Made by a program: the position numbers and the translations under genes. From positions 173,859 through 237,858 of the forward strand of contig NSLH01000001.1 of assembly GCA_002763895.1 (NCBI GenBank): a DNA stretch of 64,000 bases. The letters run 5' to 3'. The stretch comes from [Chlorobium] sp. 445 (GTDB lineage: Bacteria > Bacteroidota > Chlorobiia > Chlorobiales > Thermochlorobacteraceae). Below are positions 1-9,215 of the stretch, piece after piece. Each line of letters opens with the position of its first letter. Position 1 is the first letter of the stretch. The notes beneath the pieces are model-generated. The model searched no databases and was not told where the DNA came from. It was given only the letters and a program-made list of their open reading frames with translations.

Positions 1-1485
1 GCAGCTGCAAAAGTGTTGATGGCAACAGTCAAAGGCGATGTGCACGACATTGGCAAAAACATTGTGGGCGTGGTGCTTGCATGCAACAACTTTGAAGTCA
101 TTGACCTTGGTGTAATGGTGCCTGCTGAAAAAATCTTGGAGACTGCAAAGAAAGAACAAGTCGATATCATTGGGCTCTCGGGACTAATTACGCCCTCGCT
201 TGACGAAATGGTTCATGTTGCCAAAGAAATGGAGAGACTGGGTTTCAAAATCCCGTTACTTATTGGTGGCGCAACAACTTCAAAGATTCACACCGCCGTG
301 AAGATTGCACCGCACTATTCAGGTGCGGTGGTGCATGTGCTCGATGCCTCGCGCAGTGTACCTGTGGTGCAAAGTCTCGTCACACCTGAAGAAAAAGAAA
401 GGTTTGTGTCTCAAGTCAAAGCCGAGTATGATGAGCTGCGCGAGGCGTATCTCAAAAAGCGTGTAACACGCAAATATGTGTCGCTGGCTGAAGCGCGTGA
501 GAATCGAACGCCAATTATTTGGCGTGCTGAAGACATCTACAAACCCAAAAAGCTGGGCATCACCACACTGGAGCAAGTCTCACTGTCTGAACTGTGCGAG
601 TATATTGACTGGACACCCTTCTTTCAGACTTGGCAACTTGCGGGGCGCTACCCTAACATCTTGCACGATGAAGTGGTCGGTGAAGAAGCACAAAAGCTTT
701 TCCGTGATGCTAATCAACTCTTGGAGCGCATTGTTGCAGAGAACTTACTGACAGCAAAAGCCGTGTTTGGGCTTTTCCCCGCAAATGCTATCGGCGATGA
801 CATTGAAGTCTATGCCGATGAATCACGTGCAACGGTGCTTACGGTGTTTCACACACTGCGTCAGCAAAATGAAAAAGGTGCAGAACGCGCCAACCGCGCC
901 CTTGCTGACTACATTGCCCCAAAATCCACAGGGCTCATTGACTACATCGGTGGCTTTGCTGTAACAGCAGGTCATGGGTTAGAGACGCTCGTCAAAGCCT
1001 TTGAGGATGCAAAAGATGACTATAACAGCATCATGGCGAAAGGCCTTGCTGATAGGCTCGCAGAAGCCTTCGCAGAAATGCTGCACAAGAAAATTCGTAC
1101 AGACTACTGGGGCTATGCACCCAATGAACACACAACGAACGACGATTTGATTGAAGAAAAATATCAAGGTATTCGTCCTGCGCCTGGTTACCCAGCTTGC
1201 CCTGACCACACAGAAAAACGCTTGCTCTTCGATCTCTTAGAGGTTGAAAAACGTGTAGGTATTTTCCTGACAGAAAACTTTGCAATGTATCCTGCCGCGT
1301 CGGTGTCAGGACTTTACTTTGCGCATCCAGAAGCGGTCTACTTCGGTGTTGGCAAAATTGGAAAAGACCAGGTAGAAGATTATGCAAAGCGCAAAGGCAT
1401 GTCAATTGAAGAAGTGGAGCGCTGGCTTGCACAAAACTTGAACTACGAGCCCAGTGTAGCAGACGCTGAAGTTACAGCAGCATAA
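1..1485 (+). CDS. metH: Cobalamin-dependent methionine synthase, C-terminal part (5' truncated by window edge)
   Basis: Transfers a methyl group from methyltetrahydrofolate through cobalamin to homocysteine, giving methionine in the cytoplasm. The frame is open from base 1, so the N-terminal homocysteine and folate domains lie outside the window. Visible are the B12-binding domain with its DxHxxG signature (GDVHDIGKN, bases about 34-60; the His is the lower cobalt ligand) and, from roughly residue 170 onward, the AdoMet-dependent reactivation domain ([15 protein letters not shown] near residue 395, then the [11 protein letters not shown] segment). The C-terminus looks complete. With metK and ahcY further along the window it makes up the activated-methyl cycle. 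Family assignment is secure; regulation is not visible because the promoter is missing. Confidence 0.96.
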   Translation, partial: AAAKVLMATVKGDVHDIGKNIVGVVLACNNFEVIDLGVMVPAEKILETAKKEQVDIIGLSGLITPSLDEMVHVAKEMERLGFKIPLLIGGATTSKIHTAVKIAPHYSGAVVHVLDASRSVPVVQSLVTPEEKERFVSQVKAEYDELREAYLKKRVTRKYVSLAEARENRTPIIWRAEDIYKPKKLGITTLEQVSLSELCEYIDWTPFFQTWQLAGRYPNILHDEVVGEEAQKLFRDANQLLERIVAENLLTAKAVFGLFPANAIGDDIEVYADESRATVLTVFHTLRQQNEKGAERANRALADYIAPKSTGLIDYIGGFAVTAGHGLETLVKAFEDAKDDYNSIMAKGLADRLAEAFAEMLHKKIRTDYWGYAPNEHTTNDDLIEEKYQGIRPAPGYPACPDHTEKRLLFDLLEVEKRVGIFLTENFAMYPAASVSGLYFAHPEAVYFGVGKIGKDQVEDYAKRKGMSIEEVERWLAQNLNYEPSVADAEVTAA

Positions 1486-1662
1486 ATTTTAGGCAGTAGA
1501 AAAGGCAGTGCTTCAAACTATTGCAAAAGAAGTAGCTCGTTCAGGGCTGCAGTTGCAAGTCTAGCAACCACCCAGCCTAAAGGTGCCACAACGATAGGGG
1601 ATGAAACTAGGGACTTTCAGCACAGGCAAAAATGTTATATTCATGCGTCTTTTCTATACACC

Positions 1663-1670
1663 TACTTTTG
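1663..1670 (+). promoter_or_regulatory. Possible Chlorobi/Bacteroidota -7 box (TAnnTTTG)
   Basis: TACTTTTG matches the TAnnTTTG element and lies 26 bases before the ATG at 1696. No good TTG element is seen at the expected distance upstream, so this is only a candidate. The rest of 1486-1662 shows no gene or convincing structure. Confidence 0.3.
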
Positions 1671-1695
1671 CTTGTTTAACTTAAAATACATCGTT

Positions 1696-2331
1696 ATGAA
1701 AATCTCATCTGTCCCAAAAGTAGTACTTGCACTCTTTGCACTGGCTGCATTTGGCTACGCTTTTTCGTTCAAGATAAGTGCAGTTGAAATTGGTAAACCT
1801 GCACCTGACTTCAAGCTCATGGACTATCAAGGCAAAATGCATCAGCTCTCTGACTTTAAGGGAAAGATTGTGGTCTTGGAGTGGTATAATCCTGAATGTC
1901 CGTTCGTGGTTGGGCACTATAAGACAGGCAACATGCAGAAATTGCAGCAAACTTATACTGAAAAAGGTGTAAGCTGGCTACTTATCAACTCCTCGGCGCA
2001 AGGCAAGCAAGGGCATCTGACCAAAGAAACCGCACCCGGCGTGCTCAAAGAAAATCAAGTGAAGGCAACGAACTTACTCTTTGACCACGATGGTACGGTT
2101 GGCAGACTCTACGAAGCCAAAACAACCCCGCACATGTACATCATCGACAAGAACGGCATTTTAGTCTATAATGGCGCAATCGATGATGACAACAGCACCA
2201 AAGGTGGTGCAAATGCAAAGGTCAACTATGTTGCCAAAGCGCTCGATGAACTGCTTGCTGGCAAGCCTATCTCAACATCTACTACAAAGCCATATGGCTG
2301 TTCTGTTAAGTATGCTGACAAGGCACAATAA
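1696..2331 (+). CDS. Exported thioredoxin-fold (peroxiredoxin-like, AhpC/TSA) protein
   Basis: Residues 1-30 form a hydrophobic signal peptide or anchor, followed by the GKPAPDF motif that opens AhpC/TSA-redoxin domains. The redox site is WYNPECPF with a single Cys (C68), so it lacks the CxxC of a classical thioredoxin. A second Cys (C202) sits in a KPYGCSVKY tail, characteristic of a subgroup of secreted thioredoxin-family proteins, and may act as the resolving Cys (inference). A TTG start at 1672 is possible, but the ATG at 1696 puts a clean signal peptide at the N-terminus and was preferred. It is a single gene followed by a strong terminator. Likely a periplasmic thiol peroxidase or redox protein; substrate unknown. 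Confidence 0.8.
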   Translation: MKISSVPKVVLALFALAAFGYAFSFKISAVEIGKPAPDFKLMDYQGKMHQLSDFKGKIVVLEWYNPECPFVVGHYKTGNMQKLQQTYTEKGVSWLLINSSAQGKQGHLTKETAPGVLKENQVKATNLLFDHDGTVGRLYEAKTTPHMYIIDKNGILVYNGAIDDDNSTKGGANAKVNYVAKALDELLAGKPISTSTTKPYGCSVKYADKAQ

Positions 2332-2356
2332 ATCCGGAGAAATCTTGTAACAAAGC

Positions 2357-2387
2357 AAAGCCGCAATTTGTGATTGCGGCTTTTGTA
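2357..2387 (+). terminator. Rho-independent terminator after the thioredoxin-fold gene
   Basis: A perfect 10-bp stem (AAAGCCGCAA with TTGCGGCTTT, loop 2367-2373) ends in a T-rich tract. It lies between convergent genes and could also serve gatB from the other strand, where the stem also ends in T. Confidence 0.85.
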
Positions 2388-2446
2388 TTTGTGTATCGTA
2401 ACAGGAAACTGATTGTGGATGAGGATGACTGACAAGAGCGCCATGC

Positions 2447-3886
2447 TCAGACCTGCTCTAACTTGCGTTTCAGGATATCATTGATAATCTGCGGATTGGC
2501 TTTGCCTTTCATGCGCTTCATCGTCTCGCCAACAAAGTAGCCGAAGAGTTTAGTTTTGCCAGAGCGATAGTCAGCAAGTTGCGAAGGACTTGCAGCTAAG
2601 ACGGCAAGCACTTCTTGTTCAATGACAGACGTATCGGAGACTTGCGCTAAGCCATCGCGTTCAACAATTGCCATGGGCGAGAGCGGTGTCTCAAGCATTT
2701 GTGTGAAGACTTTTTCTTTTGCTGTATTGTTGTTGATAATGCCTTTCTGCACGAGCTGAATGAGTTCGCCGAGACGTTCGGGTTGGATAGGAAATTCGCG
2801 CATTTCAATGGCTTTTTCTTTGAGTGTGCGCAAGACTTCGCCCATAACCCAATTCGAGGCGATTTTGGCATCACCGCAGACACGGACTACGGCTTCGTAG
2901 TAGTCGGCAATATCACGATCAGCAGTGAGCACACCTGCATCATAAGCAGGGATTTTATATTGGGCTTCGAGGCGAGCACGACGCTGCTCGGGCAGTTCGG
3001 GCAACTCAGCGCGAATGTGCGCAAGCATCTCTGGCGTAACCTCAATAGGCACAAGGTCAGGTTCAGGGAAGTAGCGGTAGTCATGTGCTTCTTCTTTAGA
3101 GCGCATCGAACGCGTCTCTTGCCGCTCGCTATCCCAAAGACGGGTTTCTTGCACAATGGTGCCGCCCGATTCCAAAATGGCTTGTTGGCGTGCCGCCTCA
3201 AACTCAATAGCTTTCTCGACGTTCTTAAATGAATTGATGTTTTTAATTTCTGTGCGTGTACCAAATTTGTCCGAGCCTTTCGGGCGAATGGAGACATTGG
3301 CGTCGCAGCGCAGCGAGCCTTCTTCCATATTGCCGTCAGAGATGCCAATCCAACGCACAATCTGCCGTAGTTTTTGCAAATACGCAGAAGCTTCTTTTGT
3401 AGAGCGAATGTCAGGATAAGAGACAATTTCTAAGAGGGGCACACCGCAGCGATTGGCATCAATGTAAGTCTCAGAGCCAATATCGTGAATGGATTTGCCA
3501 GCATCTTCTTCAATATGAATGCGGATGAGGCGAACACTTTTTTGCACGCCATCAAGCTCGTAGTCTACTCTGCCATCGTAGCAAATCGGCTCATCATACT
3601 GCGAAATTTGGTAGCCTTTAGGTAAATCAGGATAGAAATAATTTTTGCGTGCAAAAATCGAGCGCGGACGAATCTGGCAATTGGTGGTTAGCCCAAGCCG
3701 AACAGCGTACTCCAAGACTTTTCTATTGAGCACAGGCAAACTGCCAGGCAAAGCTAAGCAGACAGGGCAAACATTTGTATTGGCAGGTGCGCCGAATGCA
3801 GTTGAGCAGCCGCAAAAGGCTTTTGTCTTCGTGTTGAGTTGGCAATGGACTTCAAGTCCTACAATCAGTTCGTATTCCATCGGCAT
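2447..3886 (-). CDS. gatB: Asp-tRNA(Asn)/Glu-tRNA(Gln) amidotransferase subunit B
   Basis: Subunit B of GatCAB, which binds mischarged Glu-tRNA(Gln) or Asp-tRNA(Asn) and amidates it. At 479 residues it is full length. It opens with the family motif [13 protein letters not shown], carries the zinc-type Cys set (CGC and CPVC near residues 25-43), and ends in a YqeY-like helical tail with [13 protein letters not shown]. Two in-frame ATGs (bases 3886 and 3880) are equally possible as start; neither has a clear Shine-Dalgarno. gatA and gatC are not in the window, which is common because the subunits are often scattered. Divergent from the oxidoreductase at 4067. Confidence 0.97.
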   Translation of the reverse strand: MPMEYELIVGLEVHCQLNTKTKAFCGCSTAFGAPANTNVCPVCLALPGSLPVLNRKVLEYAVRLGLTTNCQIRPRSIFARKNYFYPDLPKGYQISQYDEPICYDGRVDYELDGVQKSVRLIRIHIEEDAGKSIHDIGSETYIDANRCGVPLLEIVSYPDIRSTKEASAYLQKLRQIVRWIGISDGNMEEGSLRCDANVSIRPKGSDKFGTRTEIKNINSFKNVEKAIEFEAARQQAILESGGTIVQETRLWDSERQETRSMRSKEEAHDYRYFPEPDLVPIEVTPEMLAHIRAELPELPEQRRARLEAQYKIPAYDAGVLTADRDIADYYEAVVRVCGDAKIASNWVMGEVLRTLKEKAIEMREFPIQPERLGELIQLVQKGIINNNTAKEKVFTQMLETPLSPMAIVERDGLAQVSDTSVIEQEVLAVLAASPSQLADYRSGKTKLFGYFVGETMKRMKGKANPQIINDILKRKLEQV

Positions 3887-4027
3887 AAGAGGTTAAACGG
3901 TAACTTTCTGAAAATATATCAAAATGCTTACGCGATGTAAAGTTTTGTATGTCGTAGTTTTGGCTACATCTAAGAAGGCAAGTGCTGCAAATGCAGCGCA
4001 TCGGGCAGTACAGATGTGATTTTTCGT

Positions 4028-4035
4028 TAATTTTG
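4028..4035 (+). promoter_or_regulatory. Possible -7 box (TAnnTTTG) for the bi-domain oxidoreductase
   Basis: TAATTTTG lies 31 bases upstream of the ATG at 4067 in the gatB/oxidoreductase divergent gap. No matching TTG element is present 17-23 bases further up, so support is partial. Confidence 0.3.
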
Positions 4036-4066
4036 CGCAATTAATTCATATACAACCAACATCTCA

Positions 4067-6219
4067 ATGCAACAGCTGGTTCAGAACTCACGGTCGGGTG
4101 CAATCAAAATTAAAGCTGTGCCGCCACCTGCGCTCAAAAGAGGAATGGTGCTGGTGCGCAATCGCTTCAGCCTAATTAGTGCGGGCACAGAGCGCACCAA
4201 GGTAGAACTTGGCAAAAATCCCTTTTGGGAAAAGCAATGGCACGCCCCGACCTTGTCAAACTGGTATTGAAACAAGTCAAAGAGCAAGGACTTTTGGAGA
4301 CTGCACAGCGCGTATTCAATAAGCTGGGCGCAGATGCTGCAATGGGCTATTCGTCAGCGGGCGTGGTCGTTGAAGTCGCAGATGATATTTCAGAATTTCG
4401 TGTGGGCGACAGGGTAGCTTGCGCAGGCGGCGGATATGCCTCGCATGCGGAGCTGGTGGTCGTGCCAAAAAATTTGGTTGCCAAAGTGCCAGATAATGTA
4501 TCGCTAAGCGATGCGGCTTACACGACGCTCGGTGCGATTGCGCTGCAAGGAGTGCGTCAAGCTGCACCAACGCTCGGTGAGAGCATCATGGTGATTGGCT
4601 TAGGACTGCTTGGGCAGTTGCTGATTCAACTTCTCAAAGCCAATGGCTGCCGCGTCATCGGCGTCGATATCAATCCCGATGCGATTGCTTTGGCAAAGAC
4701 ACACGGCTGCGACCTTGCACTTTCGCGTAGTGAAGACAGTCTCAAAGAGCAAGTGATGGCCTTCACCAATGGCTATGGTGCAGATGCCGTCATTATCACG
4801 GCTTCAACCTCGTCTAATGACCCCGTAGAATTTGCTGCCAATATCATGCGCGATAGAGGACGCGTGGTGATGGTCGGAGTTACAGGCATGAACTTGCCAC
4901 GCACGCCCTACTACATGAAGGAATTAGAGTTCAAACTCTCTCGCTCCTATGGTGCAGGTCGATACGACACGCACTACGAAGAAAAAGGCATCGACTACCC
5001 TATTGGCTACGTGCGATGGACAGAAAACCGCAACATGCAAGCTTTTTTGCAATTGCTTGCAGAAAAGAAAATTTCACTCTCAAATATCACTACGCATATC
5101 TTCCCAATTGAGCAAGGTGAAGAAGCCTACAAGCTCATTACAGGTGAGCGCAAAGAACGCTACATTGGCATTCTCTTGGATTATGGTGAATTTCAAGAGA
5201 AATCTGTGCACACTGAACGTCTTGCGCCGCAGCGAAATGGTGTGCCAGCACACGCAAAAGCCAATCCCAAACGCATTGGGTTCATTGGTGCAGGCAGTTT
5301 TGCCACAGGTTACTTGATTCCAAATTTGAAGAACATTGATGGTGTGGAACTTGTAACGGTCTGCAATGCAACGGGCATTACGGCAGAGAGTGTAAAGCAG
5401 ACTTTTGGATTCAAACGAGCAACTTCAAACGTTGAGGATGTGCTGAGCGATGAAACGATTGGCACCGTATTCATTGCAACGCGACACAATACACATGCGG
5501 AATTGGTGCTCAAAGCCTTGCAAGCTGAAAAGCATGTCTTTGTCGAAAAGCCGCTTGCAATTGATGAAGGAAGTCTGATGCGCATTGTGGAAGAAGCGCA
5601 AAAGCGACCGCACTTGAAAGTCATGACAGGTTTCAATCGCCGGTTTAGTCAGCCTGTGGTAACGATGAGGTCATATTTCAAGGCACTACTTGAGCCCATT
5701 TCAGTGCAGTACCGTGTGAATGCAGGACCGTTGCCACCCGATCATTGGACGCAAGATCCAGAGGAAGGTGGTGGACGGCTGATTGGTGAAGTGTGTCATT
5801 TTATTGACACCATTCAGTATCTTACAGGGTCTGAACCGGTGCGTGTCTATGCAGAAATGTTGCCAACCAAAGTGCGTGAGAATTTGCTCATCACGATTCG
5901 CTTAGCAAACGGTAGTGTCGGTACAATTCAGTATCTTTGCAATGGCGACAAGTTGTATCCGAAAGAGCGTATTGAGATTTTTGGTGGCAATCGAATTGCG
6001 ATTATGGAGAACTTTAAGACGGTAACGCTCTCGGAACAGGGTGCAACGCGCGTGCGTGAGTTTAATGGCGGCAAAGGACATCGTGAAGAAGTTGAAGCCT
6101 TTATCGCATCACTTGAAAGTGAGGTTGCACCGATTGCGCTGTATAGTCAAGTACTAACTACCCTATCTACCTTCCGCATCAACCAAAGCATAAACACAGG
6201 ATTGCCTGAAGACCTATAA
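4067..6219 (+). CDS. Bi-domain oxidoreductase: zinc-type alcohol dehydrogenase fused to Gfo/Idh/MocA (frameshifted)
   Basis: The N-terminal half is a medium-chain zinc-dehydrogenase with a Rossmann motif (VIGLGLLGQLL), and the C-terminal half is a Gfo/Idh/MocA NAD(P)-oxidoreductase (IGFIGAGSFATGYLI, then the FVEKPLA motif). The family occurs in cell-surface polysaccharide loci. The reading frame breaks near 4214-4218: bases 4067-4216 give the N-terminus through VELGK, and the rest continues in the next frame from about 4222 as LLGKAMARPDLVK. Adding one A to the five-A run restores a single 717-residue protein whose junction then reads GKKSLLGK. It is followed 18 bases later by the sigma54-type regulator, so the two may be co-transcribed. 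Substrate unknown. Confidence 0.85.
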
Positions 6220-6237
6220 TGACAAGCGACATGCGGA

Positions 6238-7663
6238 ATGCGTCCATTGATCTATATCGTCGACGATGACCCAAATTTTCGTCTTTTGCTGGAGCGTGTG
6301 CTCTCACGCGATTTTACTGTGAAGATGTTTGCTCGAGCGGAAGATTGTCTAAATGCGCTCGAGCATGAGCAGCCCGCAGTGGTGCTGACTGACTACACCA
6401 TGCCAAATATCAACGGTGTTGAACTGACAAGCCTGATTCGGCAAAAAAGCCCGTCGGTTCCTGTGATTGTGCTAACGGGCTATGGCAGCATTGAGTCGGC
6501 AGTGGAAGCGCTCAAAGCTGGAGCGTTTCACTATGTTGAAAAAACAACGTCGGGGGCAAGTGTAACCGCAAACTTCACGGTACTGCGCACGCTGATTTCG
6601 CGTGCAATTGAAAGTGCGTCGCTCAAAGAAGAAACTGCGCGCTACAAATCTGAAGTTGAGCAGCTCAAGAAAAAAGTCCGACAAGCCGATACCCTCGAGT
6701 TGATTGGCAATAGCCCTGCCATCCAAGCCGTACGAGCCACGATTCAACAAGTGGCTTGCACAGATTCCACTGTGTTAATACGTGGTGAGACAGGCACAGG
6801 CAAAACCGTTGTGGCGCGTCTCATTCATCGGCTCTCCCCAAGAGAGGCAAAAGGTGAATTCGTGGAAATTAATTGCGCCGCTATCCCCGATAACCTGCTC
6901 GAAGCTGAACTCTTTGGCTATGAGCCTGGAGCATTTACTGATGCACGCACAACGAAAAAAAGGTCTCTTCGAAGTCGCCCACAACGGCACGATTTTCCTC
7001 GATGAAATTGATGCCACATCGCTCGTGGTGCAGTCAAAATTGCTCTCGGTCTTAGAGACACGCACCTTTCGAAGGCTCGGGGGCAATCAACCGATTTACT
7101 CGAATGTGCGCGTCATTGCGGCAACCAACGCAAAAATTGAAGAGAAAGTAGCCAGTCAAAAGTTCCGAGAAGATTTATTCTTCCGAATCAATGTCGTTTC
7201 AATTCACATGCCGCCGCTACGCGAATTAGGTGACGACATCATTCTGATTGCTGAAAAGTTTGTTGCACAGTTTTCACGCGAAATGAATAAGCCGATTGCA
7301 GGTATTTCAGAAGAAGCAAAAGCCATGCTGCGCGCACACGAATGGAAAGGTAATGTACGCGAACTGCGAAATGTGATAGAACGCGCTGTTATCTTTACGC
7401 CAGCTGGAGAATGCATCGATGTGTCCCAGATTACCCTGCCTTCTATTCCATACCACATGCCAACGGAGGAAAATAGACGCACATTCAGTATTCCGATAGG
7501 TAAGTCGCTCGAAGAAGTCAGGTTAGCTTACATTCAGGCGGTACTCAAAGAAAGTAAAAGTTTTAGTGAAGCGTCAAGAATTTTAGGTATCTCTTCCAAA
7601 GCCCTATGGGAGATCCGCAAGCGCTACAGTATTGATCTGTCAAATGATCCGCTGGCAAAATAA
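6238..7663 (+). CDS. NtrC-type sigma54-dependent response regulator (frameshifted)
   Basis: Domain order is receiver (acidic pocket DDD 9-11, phospho-acceptor D52 in LTDYTMP), a coiled linker, an AAA+ ATPase with Walker A GETGTGKT and the FLDEID Walker B, and a Fis-type helix-turn-helix at the end ([21 protein letters not shown]). The frame breaks at the seven-A run 6955-6961. With six A the protein reads through as [13 protein letters not shown] and totals 474 residues, normal for the family. The sigma54-contact loop reads GAFTDA rather than the canonical GAFTGA. It directly follows the bi-domain oxidoreductase; no cognate kinase is adjacent on the same strand. Target genes cannot be inferred. 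Confidence 0.88.
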
Positions 7664-7817
7664 ACAATCAGTGCTCTCAACTACATGCTCAAAGGATGCA
7701 CGACTGAAGTTTGGCGAAATCCCCAGGCCTGTACTTGCACATCAAGAGCATTTCACTCATAGAGAGAGAAGTGCATTAGACGGTCGAAAAATTGCACGCT
7801 CATGTTCTGAGAATATC

Positions 7818-9089
7818 TTAGAATGAATACCGACTGACAGTCTCACGGTGAACTTTGAGACCCCTTTCCACATTTTGGCGGCAAACTTCAACTGCTTCTT
7901 GCAACGAGGCAGAGAGTTTGCTGACATCCCATGGCTTCTCAATGTGCCGAAAGAGCAGCCCTTGATTGATAAGCGACGAGATATGCTCCACATCAGAGAA
8001 TGCTGTCATCAAGATTTTGGGCACAATTGGTGCGAGCGATTGGGATTCGCTGAGAAAATCGCAGCCCGATTTATGCGGCATGCGCATGTCCGTAAGGATA
8101 CAGGCAACAAACGCACTGTGTTCCAAAATGTCAAGCGCAGCATCAGCAGAGGTGCAGGTGAGCACATCGTAGTCGCTGCTCAGCAGCTCGGAAAGTGCAC
8201 TCAAGACGCGTACTTCATCATCTACAATGAGAATTTTAGGTTTACCACTGCGTCCATAGAAAACTTTATTGAAAATCTCTGACGGCGGTAACTCAAGAGC
8301 ATCAGGCTGTCTGGGCGACTTGAGCGTTGACTCTAATTGTGCTAAGCGCAAATTAAGACGAGCAAAAAACTCTTCTTCAAAGCTCTCAAATTTTTTGAGT
8401 TCCGAGATCGCTTGCTCGCGAAAGGACGCAAAAAACTCTTCTTCAAAGCTCTCGAAGACACGCTCAACTTGTGGCAGCTTAAGAAACTGATCTGGAGCTT
8501 GATGAGCTAAAAATTCTTCCTCGAAACTTGAAGATGCCTGATCGGTTGCCCGACGTTGAGGCAGTGGATCTGGAATCGGCGGCAGAACTTGGTTAGGCGG
8601 TAATACAAAACCGGGATCTGTTCGGCGCCGCTGTGGCACAGGCTGTGACTGTTTGAGCGGAGACTGCAGGACAGCACCATTCTGTTTATTGCGATTCTCT
8701 TTCTGACAGCGCAACATATAACTTGCCATGGCTAAGGCGACAATAGACTTGAGCGTCTCGGCGACCCAAGGCTTGCGGACATACCGAAAGACCTCGCCTA
8801 CATTAACCGAATCTAACACCGCTTCCAAGTCAGCGTAGCCTGTAAGCAAAATTCGCATGGTATTGGGGGCAAGTTGCTTGACATGTTTGAGTAGCTCGAC
8901 ACCACTCATGCCGGGCATACGCTGATCGCTGATGACAATAGCAACTTCAGGATGATGTTGCAACAGTGAAAGCGCCATTTGCCCATCAGACGCGGTGAGC
9001 ACATGAAACTCAAAATCAAAAAGTTGGCAGAGTGACTCGAGCACATTTGGCTCGTCGTCGACAATAAGCATTTTAGGTTTTGAGTGCAT
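7818..9089 (-). CDS. Tandem-receiver protein (REC-linker-REC, no output domain)
   Basis: Has 423 residues with a receiver domain at each end. The first has VDDE at 10-13, phospho-acceptor D55 in ISDQRMPG and the KPW end motif. The second starts near residue 285 (ILIVDDE) with acceptor in LTDMRMP. The roughly 150-residue linker is Pro-rich and then carries three copies of an acidic SFEEEF motif. No helix-turn-helix, GGDEF or HD-GYP domain follows, so it probably acts by protein contact or as a phosphate relay. It is the last gene of a minus-strand set with the PAS kinase and a paralogous tandem receiver. The receivers resemble those of the RpfG/HupR type. Confidence 0.85.
   Translation of the reverse strand: MHSKPKMLIVDDEPNVLESLCQLFDFEFHVLTASDGQMALSLLQHHPEVAIVISDQRMPGMSGVELLKHVKQLAPNTMRILLTGYADLEAVLDSVNVGEVFRYVRKPWVAETLKSIVALAMASYMLRCQKENRNKQNGAVLQSPLKQSQPVPQRRRTDPGFVLPPNQVLPPIPDPLPQRRATDQASSSFEEEFLAHQAPDQFLKLPQVERVFESFEEEFFASFREQAISELKKFESFEEEFFARLNLRLAQLESTLKSPRQPDALELPPSEIFNKVFYGRSGKPKILIVDDEVRVLSALSELLSSDYDVLTCTSADAALDILEHSAFVACILTDMRMPHKSGCDFLSESQSLAPIVPKILMTAFSDVEHISSLINQGLLFRHIEKPWDVSKLSASLQEAVEVCRQNVERGLKVHRETVSRYSF
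8362..8453 (-). repeat. 26-bp exact direct repeat encoding the SFEEEF motif
   Basis: Identical 26-base copies lie at 8362-8387 and 8428-8453 inside the linker of the tandem-receiver gene. A third, diverged copy begins near 8508. The repeat encodes the acidic SFEEEF segment, so the linker has grown by recent in-frame duplication. Confidence 0.8.
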
Positions 9090-9135
9090 ATTGTAGCAAT
9101 CCTTTGTTGCTTAAAATTCTTTATACAAGCACCTG

Positions 9136-9181
9136 TAAGCCAAGCAGCAAACCGCATCAGGCTTGCTGCTCTGTTGGCTTA
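9136..9181 (-). other. Intercistronic two-part hairpin between PAS kinase and downstream receiver gene
   Basis: Outer stem TAAGCCAA (9136-9143) pairs with TTGGCTTA (9174-9181), and inner stem CAGCAA (9145-9150) pairs with TTGCTG (9163-9168). No T tract follows, so it is not a standard terminator. It may set relative expression or processing within the operon (inference). Confidence 0.5.
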
Positions 9182-9215
9182 GAGGATAGAGATAACCACC
9201 TTAAAAAGGTATAGC

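Noticed and set aside
1031..1432. Long antisense open frames inside metH and other conserved genes
   Set aside because: They mirror the codon pattern of strongly conserved genes and have no family features of their own.
7805..7824. Imperfect palindrome TTCTGAGAATATCTTAGAA as an operator or terminator
   Set aside because: It overlaps the 3' end of a gene in a convergent gap, has no T tract and mismatches in the centre.
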